From: Silene latifolia
Lineage: Eukaryota > Streptophyta > Magnoliopsida > Caryophyllales > Caryophyllaceae
Reading direction: 5' to 3'
DNA length: 64,000 nucleotides
NCBI RefSeq assembly: GCF_048544455.1
Contig: NC_133526.1
Location: 3,736,001-3,800,000 of the forward strand
In this document: positions 1 through 10,798 of the stretch, in pieces
Layout of the letters: each line of letters opens with the position of its first letter
Position numbering within the stretch: the first letter of the stretch is position 1
Notes under the pieces: generated by a model
Seen by the model: only the letters and a program-made list of their open reading frames with translations
What the model was told of the DNA's origin: nothing
The model's database searches: none
Program-made: the position numbers and the translations under genes

Positions 1-461
1 ATCCTCCGCCCAAACTTCACCACCGTACTCGTCATATAAGAAATAAAATAAGGGGCATTTTTGTCATAAAAATGCAAAAGTAGGGGTTTGGTAGCAATTT
101 TTAAATTTTTCAATATTTTGGGTGTAATTTTTAAACTTTTTTTTTAAAAGGGAGTAAATTTTAAAAAGTTTATTTTAAAAGGGAGTTATTGATAATTTAC
201 TCTAAGATAAAGTATGATATTGTGGGGTATTGTTGTGTGGTGAGTTGGTTAGATTAAGTACGAGTATAAAACTTTAGTATAGTACTAAATAAGGAAAGGG
301 GGAGAGTATTGTGAATAGATAAATAAGGAAATGATGAGAGTTATTTAGAATAGGAGGGAGTATTATAAATACGGGATTATTATTCGCAATAAGACTAGTC
401 TTTTGTTAGTGACAGCTCCTTTTAATGGATCGCCTTTATTAAGATAATCTGGACCAACCAG
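1..461. other. AT-rich upstream region of MFS gene
   Basis: No reading frame of note is visible. The stretch is AT-rich with runs of T and A. A sequence ending GGAGGGAGTA near 353-362 resembles the terminus of a Stowaway-type MITE, but I could not find its partner end, so this is only a resemblance. Confidence 0.4.
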
Positions 462-469
462 TATATAAT
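462..469 (+). promoter_or_regulatory. TATA box of MFS gene
   Basis: TATATAAT lies about 115 bases before the start codon at 579. It is followed by a CT/CA-rich leader typical of plant 5' UTRs. Transcription would be expected to begin roughly 30 bases downstream, near 495 (inference). Confidence 0.6.
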
Positions 470-578
470 AGCCCTAAGTTTCCCAATCAAGAATACAGAG
501 CAAAAATCAAAACAATAATTACCTCCTCTTCTTCAATAGCCAATCACACACAAAAAAACAGAGAAATTCACAAGAACA

Positions 579-2309
579 ATGGCTGTTACTAATTCCAGTA
601 ACAGCTTCATGCTAGAGCTCTTACGAGGGCGGTTTTTCATGGCATTTGCAACAATCATAATCCTTTCTTTTATAGGCACATCCTACATATTTGGTCTATA
701 CTCAAACAGCATAAAATCCACTCTAGGATATGATCAAACCACCCTTAACCTCATAAGTTTCTTCAAGGACTTAGGCGCGTATATTAGCATCCACGCCGGT
801 CTAATCATGGAGGTAGCACCACCATGGGTAGTGCTCTCACTCGGCGGCTTGCTTAACTTTGTTGGGTATTTTATGATTTGGCTATCTGTCACACACAAAA
901 TCCCTCACCCTCCTGTGTGGCAGATGTGTCTGTTCATATGCATTGGGGCGAATTCACTTGGGTTTGCTAATACTGGTGCACTTGTTACGTGCGTCAAGAA
1001 CTTCCCTGGGAATCGCGGTGTTGTGATTGGGCTTTTGAAGGGGTATATTGGTCTTGGTGGGGCTATAATGACACAGCTTTATCATGCCTTGTATGGGAAT
1101 GACACTAATGCTGTAGGTGTTATTTTGCTCATTTCTTGGCTTCCTGCTCTTGCTTCATTGCTCTTTGCTTACAGTGTTCGAGACCTTGTTGTGGTGAATA
1201 GACAGCCTAAGCGCGAAAAGAGATTCTTTAACGACATCCTGTATATGTCTCTTACCCTCGCGGGGTTTATCCTTGTGATGCTCGTATTACAAAAGAAGTT
1301 TGAGTTCAACAAAGGCGGGTATTTAGGGAGCTTTATCGGCATCATGGTCTTACTCGTCCTCCCCCTCTTCCTAGTCTTTAGAGAAGAGTGGACCACATGG
1401 AAAGCCCGGGGTGACTTGATCACTACCAGTCCTGCACCAAAGGTAAACACGGTCACAAAAGAGTCAGTGACAAAAGATACACCGTGGTTTAAGGATGTCT
1501 TTAACCCTCCCCCATCAGGGGAAGACCACACCATCCTACAAGCGACCTTTAGTATCGACATGCAAATCTTGTTCATCGCCACAATTTGTGGGATAGGAGG
1601 CCACCTTACCACAATAGACAACCTGGGACAAATAGGTACAGCATTAGGATACTCAAAGAAAAGCATTAGCTCCTTTGTATCCTTAATTGCTATATGGCAA
1701 TATCTAGGAAGGGTAATGGGAGGTCTAATCTCAGAGTACCTACTCACCAAGTACAAATGGCCACGACCCGTTTCCCTAACCGCCATCCTCTTCCTATCCT
1801 GTATCGGTCACCTTCTTATCGCTTTCAACGTTCCCTATGGCCTATACATATCATCCGTCATCATAGGGTTTTGTTTCGGAGCAGAGTGGACTTACCTCTA
1901 CGCGATTATATCCGAGCTATTTGGGCTCAAGTACTATGCCACATTATACAATTACGGGTCACTGGCGGCTCCATTAGGATCCTACATATTCAATGTCCGT
2001 GTCGCCGGTCATTTATATGATAAGGTAGGTGAGAGTCAGTTGAAAGCCTTAGGGATCACAAGGGGTCCTGGACAAGCCTTAAATTGCAATGGTGTCAAGT
2101 GTTTTCAATTGTCGTACATTATTATCACGGCCGCTACGTTCTTTAGTGCAATTGTGTCCTTAATTCTTGTGGTGAGGACTCGTAGTTATTACAAAGGGGA
2201 TATTTATAAGAAATTCCAAGAAGAAGAAGAGAAGGAAGAGTCTACTGATGTTCCGTTGACTTCGACTGAGAATGGTCAAGGTTCTTTAAAAATGAGGGAT
2301 GGTGCCTAG
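579..2309 (+). CDS. Nodulin-like / MFS transporter (NFD4-like family)
   Basis: Single-exon gene of 576 residues. The N-terminus (FMLELLRGRFFMAFATII, then GTSYIFGLYSNSIKSTLGYDQ) is the hallmark of the plant nodulin-like domain, roughly residues 10-260. A second set of hydrophobic segments spans about residues 330-545 with an MFS-like LGRVMGGLISEY and a conserved LFGLKYYATLYNYGSLAAPLGSY stretch. About 12 membrane spans are apparent. The central loop (about residues 270-330) and the acidic tail (EEEEKEE) are hydrophilic and probably cytosolic. Length matches the family's usual 550-600 residues. The ATG follows a leader with a TATA box 115 bases upstream, in context ACAATGG. Family members are usually annotated NUCLEAR FUSION DEFECTIVE 4-like; the substrate is generally unknown, so none is proposed. 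The 3' 57% is repeated almost unchanged at 18193-19184. It appears intact. Confidence 0.93.
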   Translation: MAVTNSSNSFMLELLRGRFFMAFATIIILSFIGTSYIFGLYSNSIKSTLGYDQTTLNLISFFKDLGAYISIHAGLIMEVAPPWVVLSLGGLLNFVGYFMIWLSVTHKIPHPPVWQMCLFICIGANSLGFANTGALVTCVKNFPGNRGVVIGLLKGYIGLGGAIMTQLYHALYGNDTNAVGVILLISWLPALASLLFAYSVRDLVVVNRQPKREKRFFNDILYMSLTLAGFILVMLVLQKKFEFNKGGYLGSFIGIMVLLVLPLFLVFREEWTTWKARGDLITTSPAPKVNTVTKESVTKDTPWFKDVFNPPPSGEDHTILQATFSIDMQILFIATICGIGGHLTTIDNLGQIGTALGYSKKSISSFVSLIAIWQYLGRVMGGLISEYLLTKYKWPRPVSLTAILFLSCIGHLLIAFNVPYGLYISSVIIGFCFGAEWTYLYAIISELFGLKYYATLYNYGSLAAPLGSYIFNVRVAGHLYDKVGESQLKALGITRGPGQALNCNGVKCFQLSYIIITAATFFSAIVSLILVVRTRSYYKGDIYKKFQEEEEKEESTDVPLTSTENGQGSLKMRDGA

Positions 2310-3507
2310 AAGGCAAGAAATGACCAAGTCCTTAAGGCACTATCTATTTTTGTTTGGAAAAATGACATTTAACACTTTTTTTTTAAAAATTTATTTTGTT
2401 TGATATGTACGCAAGGAATCCGGAAAAAAAAAATACTTTTGTGATTAAAAAAACGAATATTCATTGGAATTTCTTAATTATTTCTTTACTTTTCCGTTTG
2501 TATATGTTTCGATATCAATACTGCGTTTCATCTTATGTCTTTCTTTCTAGACAGTTTACAAAGATGTGCAACAAACAGTAGTTTAAAAGGATGTAGGCAT
2601 ATTGTTGTACCTCAAAGCCTACCTACTACGTTGGGTAAGGGGGTCATAAGTCTCATAACTCATAATGTATGCAACTTTAACCTTGTGATGATTTAAAACA
2701 AAAAAGATTGCTCCAAATGACTTGTCATGAAATTTGTACTATGGATCACAAATTCACAATCCCTCGAATTTCAAAATCCTGGCTTACTTTTCTTTCTACT
2801 TATATCATAAAAATTTTGTTTACGATCAAAATGTTTGTCTTAAGCTTAAAACCGGTTAAATATTAATGCTTAGCAATTTACAAAACATTTGTTATATCTA
2901 TGCAAGTGAATGTTAATTGACCTGTTTTAATCTTAATAAAAATGTCCGTTTTAAGACCGACCAAGTGGTTAGTTAATAACAAACGTTGCGCTATCTATAC
3001 ACTCTTCATACGCTTTTACGCTATATGCAAATATGCAATTATGCATAGCATGCTGCATAGAATTATGTTGAAGTAATCGTGAAATGGGTACTCAAAAATC
3101 CAATAATAAGACCACTCCGTTAAGGCTCAGGTCAAGCGGGAACTAAGTAACACCCAAACTTGAGCATTGCTAAGCTTCGACTACATAGAACGGTGCTCAA
3201 CTCATTTACAGCCCCTTCCCGACTACATTCATTTACAACACTTCTTCAGACTTACAATTCTACTCTAGACTTGATATTAACATCCCAGCCGACTTTTATT
3301 CTTGCCTTGTATTGGTCATTGAACAAATCAGTATAGCACAAACGTGATATCTTGCGCGTCATGCTACAACAGTTTCAATAAAACGAACAATACACATAAA
3401 TAATTAAGTTCTCAAATTATAGTGAAATAATTTTAGTAGTATGGGCGCCTGTGAGATAATCAGTTGACTTCTTCACCATCATCATGTCGGGAACATGGGT
3501 ACATCCG
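2310..3507. other. Intergenic region between MFS gene and ligase relic
   Basis: Holds the presumed 3' UTRs of the two convergent genes. No coding exon or recognisable element was seen; the sequence is AT-rich and unique-looking. Confidence 0.5.
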
Positions 3508-3748
3508 TCATTGCTGAGAATACATTTCAGCAACCTAAAAAAGGGAAATTAGAAAAATAGCGCAAGATAACAATCCTTGAAGCATAGCTATGGATTCACT
3601 GCTCTCTCTCGTAGAGAGAGTCGTAAGAAAAGGAAACCATCAGCAGCAAACTAAAGGATGAAAAAAACCTGCTCAGCTGTTGTGGCCAGTTCTGGAACCT
3701 TGTCTACACGTACACGAAGCACAGCCGGATTGCGTAAAGAGAGGCCCT

Positions 3749-3835
3749 ATAACAACAAGCACCAACAAAGCGTAAGTCCAAAATGATTTCAGGTCGACTA
3801 ACATGAACCATCAACGTCAAGTGTTAAAGCAGAAG
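3749..3835 (-). repeat. RTE LINE 3'-tail remnant in ligase intron
   Basis: The AACAACAAGC...CAAAATGATTT..GGTCG.CT.ACATGAA.CATC pattern matches the 3' tail of the RTE LINE at 29823-29890 with scattered changes. On the minus strand its GTTGTTATAG end is directly the 3' splice site of the ligase piece 3669-3746. Confidence 0.6.
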
Positions 3836-4104
3836 AAAAAAGAGAGAGAAAAGAAGACGAGAACTATGAAGAGACAAAAAAATGACCACCAAAGACAAAT
3901 GAGGAGTTGAGGACAATTAAAAATGGGATGATGGTTATAATTCAATTATGAGTATGCGTTTGAACCTTGGTAGGATGAACTAAACCCATAGCGGCAGAAT
4001 AAGCGGGACTGATTGTCAATCCACCAGCTTTCACCTCCCACACCTGCAGCGCAGCACAAGATGGGTCAACAGAGGTTAGGTGTGCAGTAAACATGCTTTT
4101 TGAC

Positions 4105-5859
4105 CAAATAATTTCTCTCTCTCTAACTTTTTTCTCCCTAAAAAATCCCACAAAACACCCAACCTTTTCATATTGTTCCACCATTGCCGCCTACCTCTTC
4201 ACCTTCCCCTATATTTCTACTGCCTCTCCGGGGATGTGGCCACGCTTTGGCCCATCTCCGGAGGTCGGACCCTCACTTCTGATTAGGCCTCTCATCTTTT
4301 GATTCCCAGTTGTCTTCTCCGGATGAGCTTTCGTTTCTCCGATGTCGTCGCCGTTCAGATCATAGTTTCGTCCGATTCTGTTTTCCCATGACGGATCCTT
4401 GTTTAGTCTGTTGTTAGTTGCATGTCTTACCGCTGCCGTTTCCGTTCCTCATCCGGGTTCTTGATGGTCTTGCATGTCCCTTTGTGGTTCTCGGTTTTTG
4501 TGTCGATGGTCTTTCTATGGTTCATTTTGCATGCATCTGACCGTTTGGCATTTCCGTCCCTCCGTTCCCTTGTCCTGTCACCGTCGGTCTGGATTCCAAC
4601 CAAGTGGTGATCCCCCCATTCCCCCCACCCCTGGTTTGGCTTCCATGTTTCTTGGTTTTGTCTGCATGTGTCTATGTGGTTGTGTTTTGGGTCAGATTTG
4701 GTGATCCCCCCATTCCCCCCACCAATCAGTCCCTTTTTCTTTTTCTCGTGTTCGTCAGTTTCGTCTTTAGCATGGTCTGGTTGCTTGTAAGGCGGTGGTC
4801 CTGGGAGGTGTCGTTTGGTGAAACGGGTGTCTTTTCGGTTTTGCATGTCCCCTTGATTGTCGGGTCTGTTTGTGTCTTTTTAGGTTCTCGGTCACTTTGG
4901 GTGTGTCTGTCTGTTTTAAGTTCCGTTTGAGGATTTGGAGTTTCTTTTGAGTCTGGTACGCTACATTTTCATGTCTTTATTGGGGTGAGCTATGATCTGC
5001 TCTTGGTGACATGGTAGGGACTTTTTCATCTGTTGATTGACATGGGTTTCATCCTTGCTCTTGGTCTTAATCAGTGTTCAATGTGTTGGTCTGGGTAGTA
5101 TCAATATAGGCCGGATTGTGTGGTGATTGGGTAGGTTGGTTATGGTGGTTGTCTTCCTCTTAATTTCCATGTTATCGGTTGTAAGTGTCCTGGTTACTTG
5201 TTTTCTTTACTTACTATCAATAAAGGTCTCCTTCAGGAAGTGTCTCCTCATTTGGTCTAGGGTGTCCTGTCCCTCTACTATTTGGGGTTTGCTTCCTTTT
5301 TGGAACCAACTAGATTATGTTATTTCGGGATTGTCGCTGTATGTCTGTGCTTGTACCAATTATGGAATTAATAAAATTGGTATGGCCCCTTTATGTCAAG
5401 TGTGGGTTGGATTCGTTAAAAGTCGGTGCCTTTTCGAATCTGTGGATAGGAGAGTGGTTGAGGGTTTGTCCTTGTTCTCATCTTTCTGCATGCTGGTTCT
5501 CTCGGATTGCTGGTCTTATGAACAAAGGGTTCGATCTCTATGGTGTAGGAGAGTTATCTCCATCGATGGCAGACTTCGTCGTCTTGCTTTTCACCCTTTC
5601 TTTCTACGTTCTTTTCGTAAGAGCGTAAGTACACCTTGTTTTCGTCACTCTGCGGCTTGTATGTATCAATGGTTTCTGGAAGTCAGTTGTGCTGCTGATG
5701 GTGAAGCTGGTTCAATCGCTTGTGGCCAATTTTCCGTTCAATCCCATACTGCCTTAGTTTCCTTAGTTTGTCTTACTGATGCTGTATTAGTTTTAAATAA
5801 TGGATGTATCATAGGCTCACACAGCCTGAACATTATGTAATACATCTTTTCTCCTCTGT

Positions 5860-5908
<49 letters not shown>
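4105..5908 (+). mobile_element. Unrecognised poly(A)-tailed retroposon-like insertion
   Basis: Lies inside the 2.3-kb ligase intron between exon pieces 3966-4043 and 6336-6395. It starts at a CT-rich leader (TCTCTCTCTAAC) and runs through G/T-rich sequence with no convincing protein to an uninterrupted run of about 49 A at 5860-5908. Inside, the motif GTGATCCCCCCATTCCCCCC occurs twice (about 4606 and 4700). CT-rich 5' end plus poly(A) end fits a non-autonomous L1-driven retroposon or a processed transcript. No convincing target-site duplication was found, so the left boundary is uncertain. Confidence 0.45.
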
Positions 5909-5911
<3 letters not shown>

Positions 5912-5922
5912 GATAATTGACC

Positions 5923-6066
5923 ATCTCTAGCATCGAGGAACCATTAGAGACATCTGGTATGAAGAACTAATTTTGTGTTTCCAGATGTCTCTAATGGTTC
6001 TTCATACCAAACACAAAATTAGTTCTTCATACCAGATGTCTCTAATGGTTCCTCGATGCTAGAGAT
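5923..6066. repeat. Perfect 58-bp inverted repeat with 28-nt loop
   Basis: Left arm 5923-5980 and right arm 6009-6066 are exact reverse complements over 58 bases. The 28-base loop (5981-6008) itself consists of two shuffled pieces of the same arm, so CCAGATGTCTCTAATGGTTC occurs twice directly and once inverted. It sits 14 bases after the poly(A) run of the neighbouring insertion. Confidence 0.95.
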
Positions 6067-6573
6067 AAATATTTCACGGCTCTCGCTGTTATTTATCACC
6101 AAATATTGGCGGACTAAGCAGCAAAACAACTCCGTTCCAGTGTGAAGAAACCAGTATTTGCTCCTTAATTCGTGAATGTACTAACAAACCAGGCCTTAAT
6201 TAAAGTGGACATATAGCCTTAAACATCCACATAGTTCATCAAAGAATTGCAAAAAAGATCAGGAATGATGTCGTTCACATTCATACGCACATCAAATATA
6301 AAACGTTTACGCAACAGAAATCAAAATGTCGTTACCTCTGATGGTTCAAACCATACATCTGGTTGAACTTTGTCGGCATTGTATATGTAATTCAGCTGCA
6401 TCACACGAAGAGACATTGTCAGCAGTAAAATTCAATTATAAATTCAGACAGAGGACCATTTCATTTCATTCAAGGATAGCAAAAAACTGAAACAAACCTT
6501 CGGATTTGTTATGACTTTGGGAGCAAAACGATCATGGCACTCATCCAGCAATTGTTCAGAAAGACCAGTGCCT

Positions 6574-6767
6574 AATACTAATACTAATACTAATACTAAT
6601 ACTAATACTAATACTAATACTAATACTAATACTACTAATACTACTAATACTACTAATACTACTAATACTACTAATACTAATACTAATACTAATACTAATA
6701 CTAATACTAATACTAATACTAATACTAATACTAATAATAATACTAATACTAATACTAATACTAATAC

Positions 6768-6809
<42 letters not shown>

Positions 6810-6844
6810 AAACCTTTACTTTTATTTTAATGAAAGTTGCGCGC

Positions 6845-6908
<64 letters not shown>
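6574..6908. repeat. Compound (TAATAC)n / (AAT)n microsatellite
   Basis: Alternating blocks of TAATAC, TACTAA and TAA units, a short unique spacer around 6806-6847, then a pure TAA run to 6908. It occupies the place of the missing central exons of the ligase gene. Confidence 0.95.
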
Positions 6909-8085
6909 TTTATAATACAGGTCACAGAGCTATACTGTTCCACGAACACCAAGTTGCTCTTCAATAAGTGATTGGCTATTCAGATACAATAAATCGAACG
7001 CAAATATGCAGACATTGATCTTGATATCATCAATATCGACATCTTTACGACCTCGAGTCATTAGTTTCTGTCCAAAAAATAAATATAAATTATAAATATA
7101 TGGATGTGCACTGTGCAGAGACATGGCTACACCATAGAATTGCTGACCTGAAAAGTTGCAAGTTTTTTGTTGCTCCGGTCAAATGCAACAATTTCACAGT
7201 CCATAATGAATGACGTAACCGAAGACCTTTTAAGCCTGCACCAATGTGAACAGCACTCAAACTTGTTAATAGCATACCAAAATACCTTTTGACAGTATAC
7301 TAAAAGGCTTCATTCACAACAATCGGCTCCCAATTTGTTAATAGCATTAACAAACAAACAGGCAAAGTCTTGGCAAGAACTAAAATACCTTTTGAGAGTA
7401 TCCACAACATCTGGGTACTTTCTTGTACTGCATTCAAGGTTTCTACTAAAAATTTCAACTCTGCCATCCTCCATGAAATGTATCTGCATCAAAGGCCACG
7501 AATGTGAGCAATAACCCCAAAATAAATGAAACTGGTGCAGTCATAAGATAGACACAACAGACAGGGATACACATAACCGAATATATAATACTTGAAGAAT
7601 CACCTGAGCTCTTTCTCCATCATATTTGTATTCACATATGTATGGACCATTCCCAAAATTTTTTATTGCATCATGCACTGATCCAATTGCTTTACAGAGC
7701 ATGGGCTCCATAGCAATACCCACTGAAGGGCCATATGACTTTTGGAGCTTCCTTACGCCAATACTAAACAATGCATGAACTATCCTATCATAAACAGGAA
7801 GAACAGCGAAAGCCTGCTTGACAATTGCAGCACCCTGAAATGGAGACAATGTACAGAATCAGTCCATAACAAAGATAGATATAGAGATAAGGGGGGAGAA
7901 TGATAAATGAATCTTGTTCACTAAAAGAGGAAGGAAAATGGATTCCGCGAACCCCATATCTAATGTCTGGAGCACTAATAATGCTTTGCTTACTCTCCTT
8001 CCCCTCCCTTCCTCCCTATGCAAACAAATTGTGAGGAAAGATTCAATCTGTCTACTTTTTAAATGTTGATGCAGTGAACTAGACC

Positions 8086-8759
8086 TTCACCAATATTACT
8101 TTTGAAGTCCAAACCTTAGTAGTGAGCATCAAAAGCCCTTTAATTAGCTAAGATAATCAAGTATTCCGAATTTATCTTTCTTGGAAGTAAGAAAGTAACC
8201 TCTTCACCTCAATCAACCATCATCTATGTTGCTCGGACTCTTCAATATGACCTCGAGTACCCGTGTCGGACACTGGACACTTGGACATGGGTAGGACTTT
8301 CACAAATAACATTATACCTCCAGTGGTACAATAGCATCATACAACCAAGTTATATCTTATCGACCTCATATGTAATTTTTTTTATCTTTCTTAAAGTTAA
8401 TTTTTTTTATGTTTAAGTGAGTAAGTTCAGAAATTTTATGGTATAGCTCGACTTTTTTAAAACAAAACTCGAAAACTTTATTATATAGCTCGGGTTCTAG
8501 AGCATACAACTGGGTACAACTGGTTGTAGGATCTATTAACTGTAGGACTTTTCACCAATATTACTTTTGAAGTCCAAACCTTAGTAGTGAGCATCAAAAG
8601 CCCTTTAATTAGCTAAGATAATCAAGTATTCTGAATTTATCTTTCTTGGAAGTAAGAAAGTAACCTCTTCACCTCAATCAACCATCTATGTTGCTCGGAC
8701 TCTTCAATATGACCTCGAGTACCCGTGTCGGACACTGGACACTTGGACATGGGTAGGAC
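8086..8759. repeat. Direct duplication within ligase intron
   Basis: About 210 bases at 8086-8297 recur at 8551-8759 with only a few changes and one 3-base length difference, separated by about 250 bases of AT-rich sequence. Each copy ends in a CTCGAGTACCCGTGTCGGAC-type segment that reappears inverted near 8815-8860. The unit is non-coding. Confidence 0.85.
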
Positions 8760-9308
8760 AATCGGACACTTCATTTTTGACCATTTTTTCATAAAATAGA
8801 CGAATCCGACATTTGGACACGTACCCATGTCGGATACTTCTAATCGAGTCCGAGCAACATAGTCAACCATCCCTTTGTATCAGTATTTAGAGAAGTAATA
8901 AAAAAAACATCTCACCTCTTCCAAAGATGGCGGGTTATCTTTCTCAAGAAAGATGGCGGCACGCCCTAATGCATCAAGAAGAGTTGCCTCACAAAATCCA
9001 ACCCTCAAACCTTGCTGCAATCAGATTTGGGACAAACAGTTACAAAACCAAAGTGCTTATAAGTAGTTGTATGTACAAGAGTAATCACTAATCAGTACCT
9101 TAGGCAGTAGGAGCCGGATTAAGTACTTAGGCTCACACTCTCGTGAAGCAGAAAGAAGTTGCTTTAGAATGCTAATTTTGTCCCCCTTGCTATCATTTCC
9201 AGATATCTATTAAAAAAAAAAACAATTGAAAACATAACCAACCAGAATGGAGGAGAATGGATGGAGACAGGAAAAATATTTTAATATTGAAGCAAACAAA
9301 ATTTAATA

Positions 9309-9844
9309 CTTCCTCCTATTCCCGATAAGAGTCTCATTGTCCATTTTTGTCTATTCACATAACTGTCCTATTGTCCGTTTTTGTTAATGTTTGTTCTTAC
9401 ATACTCTTGTTACTTTTCATTATTTACAACTCAACCCACCCTTAACCCATCCTATTAGAGCATCTCCAACGGTTAGCTACGATACATTGTAGGTTGGTTT
9501 GTCATATCGATTTTTAAAGCTACTCAGCTTTCCGGCAACATACCGCTTTAATGGCAAACTACAATATATATAGCTTGTATGGATCCCACATACTTTTATT
9601 TTTTTTCTAAAGCAAGCATGTATCTTGGTAGAGCTACAATGCTTGCAAGCTACATCTCACTTTTCCATCTCCAATGGTATGGTAAGCTACATGCTTATTA
9701 TTTTGCAAAAATTGCAAGCAGGTCCTTGTAGAGAACCATTGGAGATGCTCTTAGTACTTTTCATTGTCCATTTCCGTCTATTCACTCACTTTCTTATTCT
9801 TGTGTCATTTCAACAATGGGACCGTTATCGGGGGATAGGAGGAT
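9309..9844. mobile_element. Stowaway-like MITE, interrupted by a Tourist-like MITE
   Basis: Outer ends CTTCCTCCTATTCCCGATAA (9309, preceded by TA) and the opposing TTATCGGGGGATAGGAGGAT (about 9844) form imperfect terminal inverted repeats of the Stowaway (Tc1/mariner) kind. The middle is occupied by the separate element at 9458-9750. The right-hand TA is not perfectly preserved, so that end is approximate. Confidence 0.55.
9458..9750. mobile_element. Tourist-like (PIF/Harbinger) MITE, TTA target duplication
   Basis: Terminal inverted repeats GAGCATCTCCAACGG / CCATTGGAGATGCTC, flanked on both sides by TTA (9455-9457 and 9751-9753), the 3-bp duplication typical of PIF/Harbinger elements. Length 293 bp, non-coding, nested in a Stowaway-like element in a ligase intron. 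Confidence 0.85.
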
Positions 9845-9853
9845 GCAGCTAGT

Positions 9854-10019
9854 CTTGCTATAGACGAATATATCCGTCTATAGCTAAAGACGGGTCAAAT
9901 AGCTTGAAAGTGGTGACTTTTTTTGCCTCACCACCCCACTTGTTGTTTGTCCTATTAGGAATGTGGTATTGTATTGACCCGTCTTTAGTTATAGACGGAT
10001 ATGCGCCGTCTATAACGAG
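9854..10019. repeat. Foldback element in ligase intron
   Basis: The arms CTTGCTATAGACG...CTAAAGACGGGTCAAATA and TATTGACCCGTCTTTAG...CGTCTATAACGAG are reverse complements with few changes around a 70-base centre. A shorter relative with AAGACGGGTTAAATA / TTGACCCGTCTTA lies at about 22352-22485. No target duplication was clear. Confidence 0.65.
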
Positions 10020-10798
10020 GTTTTGAGTAAAATATGAGAGTATATACCTGTGCAATCTCCTGAAAGCTATGATACACCTGGGACACAGACAAAGGCTTGG
10101 GTTTAAAATTAAATAGTTTAGACTGCGTTGAACGAGCGGTTTGAGCTGCAAGACCGAGATCCCCCATATCCTATAAGAATATAATTAATTAAAAAATTAG
10201 AATACAGAGAATAGTTTGGAAAAGGTATACACAATTGAATTGAAAAGAGAACCTTAGAACGACGCTTAATGATGTCTGTAGTTGAACCATAAGTCTCTGC
10301 AATTGCCTTAGCAATGTTATGTTCTCCAATCCCAAGCTGGTCGGATCCACCGTCAGTCATAGGGGCAATTTTGTAAGACAAGAGACGTAAAATAGCAACC
10401 AAATCCTCCTCTTGTTGAGAAGACGAGATTGCAATCCTAAGCATATTACATGCAATATTAGTAATTATACTTCGTTTCGGCTCATTCGACATGAGTTCAA
10501 AAGCAAGGCACACAAATACGAAAGGAAGTTGCGTTATCTGGCCGTCTTCTTCTTCTGAATTAGAGAAGCAACAAGTAATTAAGTCAAGCTTGAAAGATAA
10601 GGGATCTCTCTTTAAATTAACCATCTTCGTCTTCAGTAGCTCAACATTAACATTAACATTAACATCTTGTTTTGATGATGTTACTGTTTTTTTGTTTGAG
10701 ACACATTCTTCTTCTCCCCGAGATGATCTGGGTCTTTTATGCTGAGTTGTTGCTAATGATCGCGCTGCTTTTTTCAGAACGTCGAAGGCGTCCTTCAT

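Larger units (their letters stand above)
3508..10798 (-). pseudogene. LIG1: DNA ligase I, multi-exon, internally deleted
   Basis: Exon pieces read from the minus strand in order: 10253-10798, 10048-10170, 9099-9206, 8916-9014, 7604-7835, 7389-7484, 7148-7226, about 6947-7067, about 6498-6573, 6336-6395, 3966-4043, 3669-3746 and 3508-3534 (stop). Nearly all are bounded by GT-AG. The translation follows plant ligase I: N-terminal ligase domain (PFVFVCLAFELMSNEPKR), adenylation motif I with the nucleotidyl lysine (EYKYDGERAQ), motif III (EIFSRNLE), IIIa (VCIFAFDLLYLN), then an OB-fold end (PDVWFEPSE, VWEVKAGGLTISP) and a motif VI-like SLRNPAVLRVRVDK. About 115-120 residues carrying motifs IV (EGLIIK) and V (KLKKDY) are missing between the eighth and ninth pieces, replaced by microsatellite; the eighth piece runs into a stop. 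Ligase I normally seals Okazaki fragments in the nucleus. This copy should be inactive. A collapsed assembly at the microsatellite is the alternative explanation. Confidence 0.88.

Noticed and set aside
1169-1786. 205-residue minus-strand ORF over the MFS gene, with its twin at 18177-18806
   Set aside because: It is the antisense shadow of the conserved MFS coding sequence; its reappearance in the duplicate follows from the DNA copy.
4093-5840. Several ORFs up to 237 residues in the ligase intron
   Set aside because: Composition is low-complexity G/T-rich translation with no recognisable domain; they lie in a retroposon-like insertion.
6511-6915. Asn/Thr-rich plus-strand ORF and Ile/Ser-rich minus-strand ORF
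   Set aside because: Both are translations of the (TAATAC)n/(AAT)n microsatellite; no flanking gene structure supports them.
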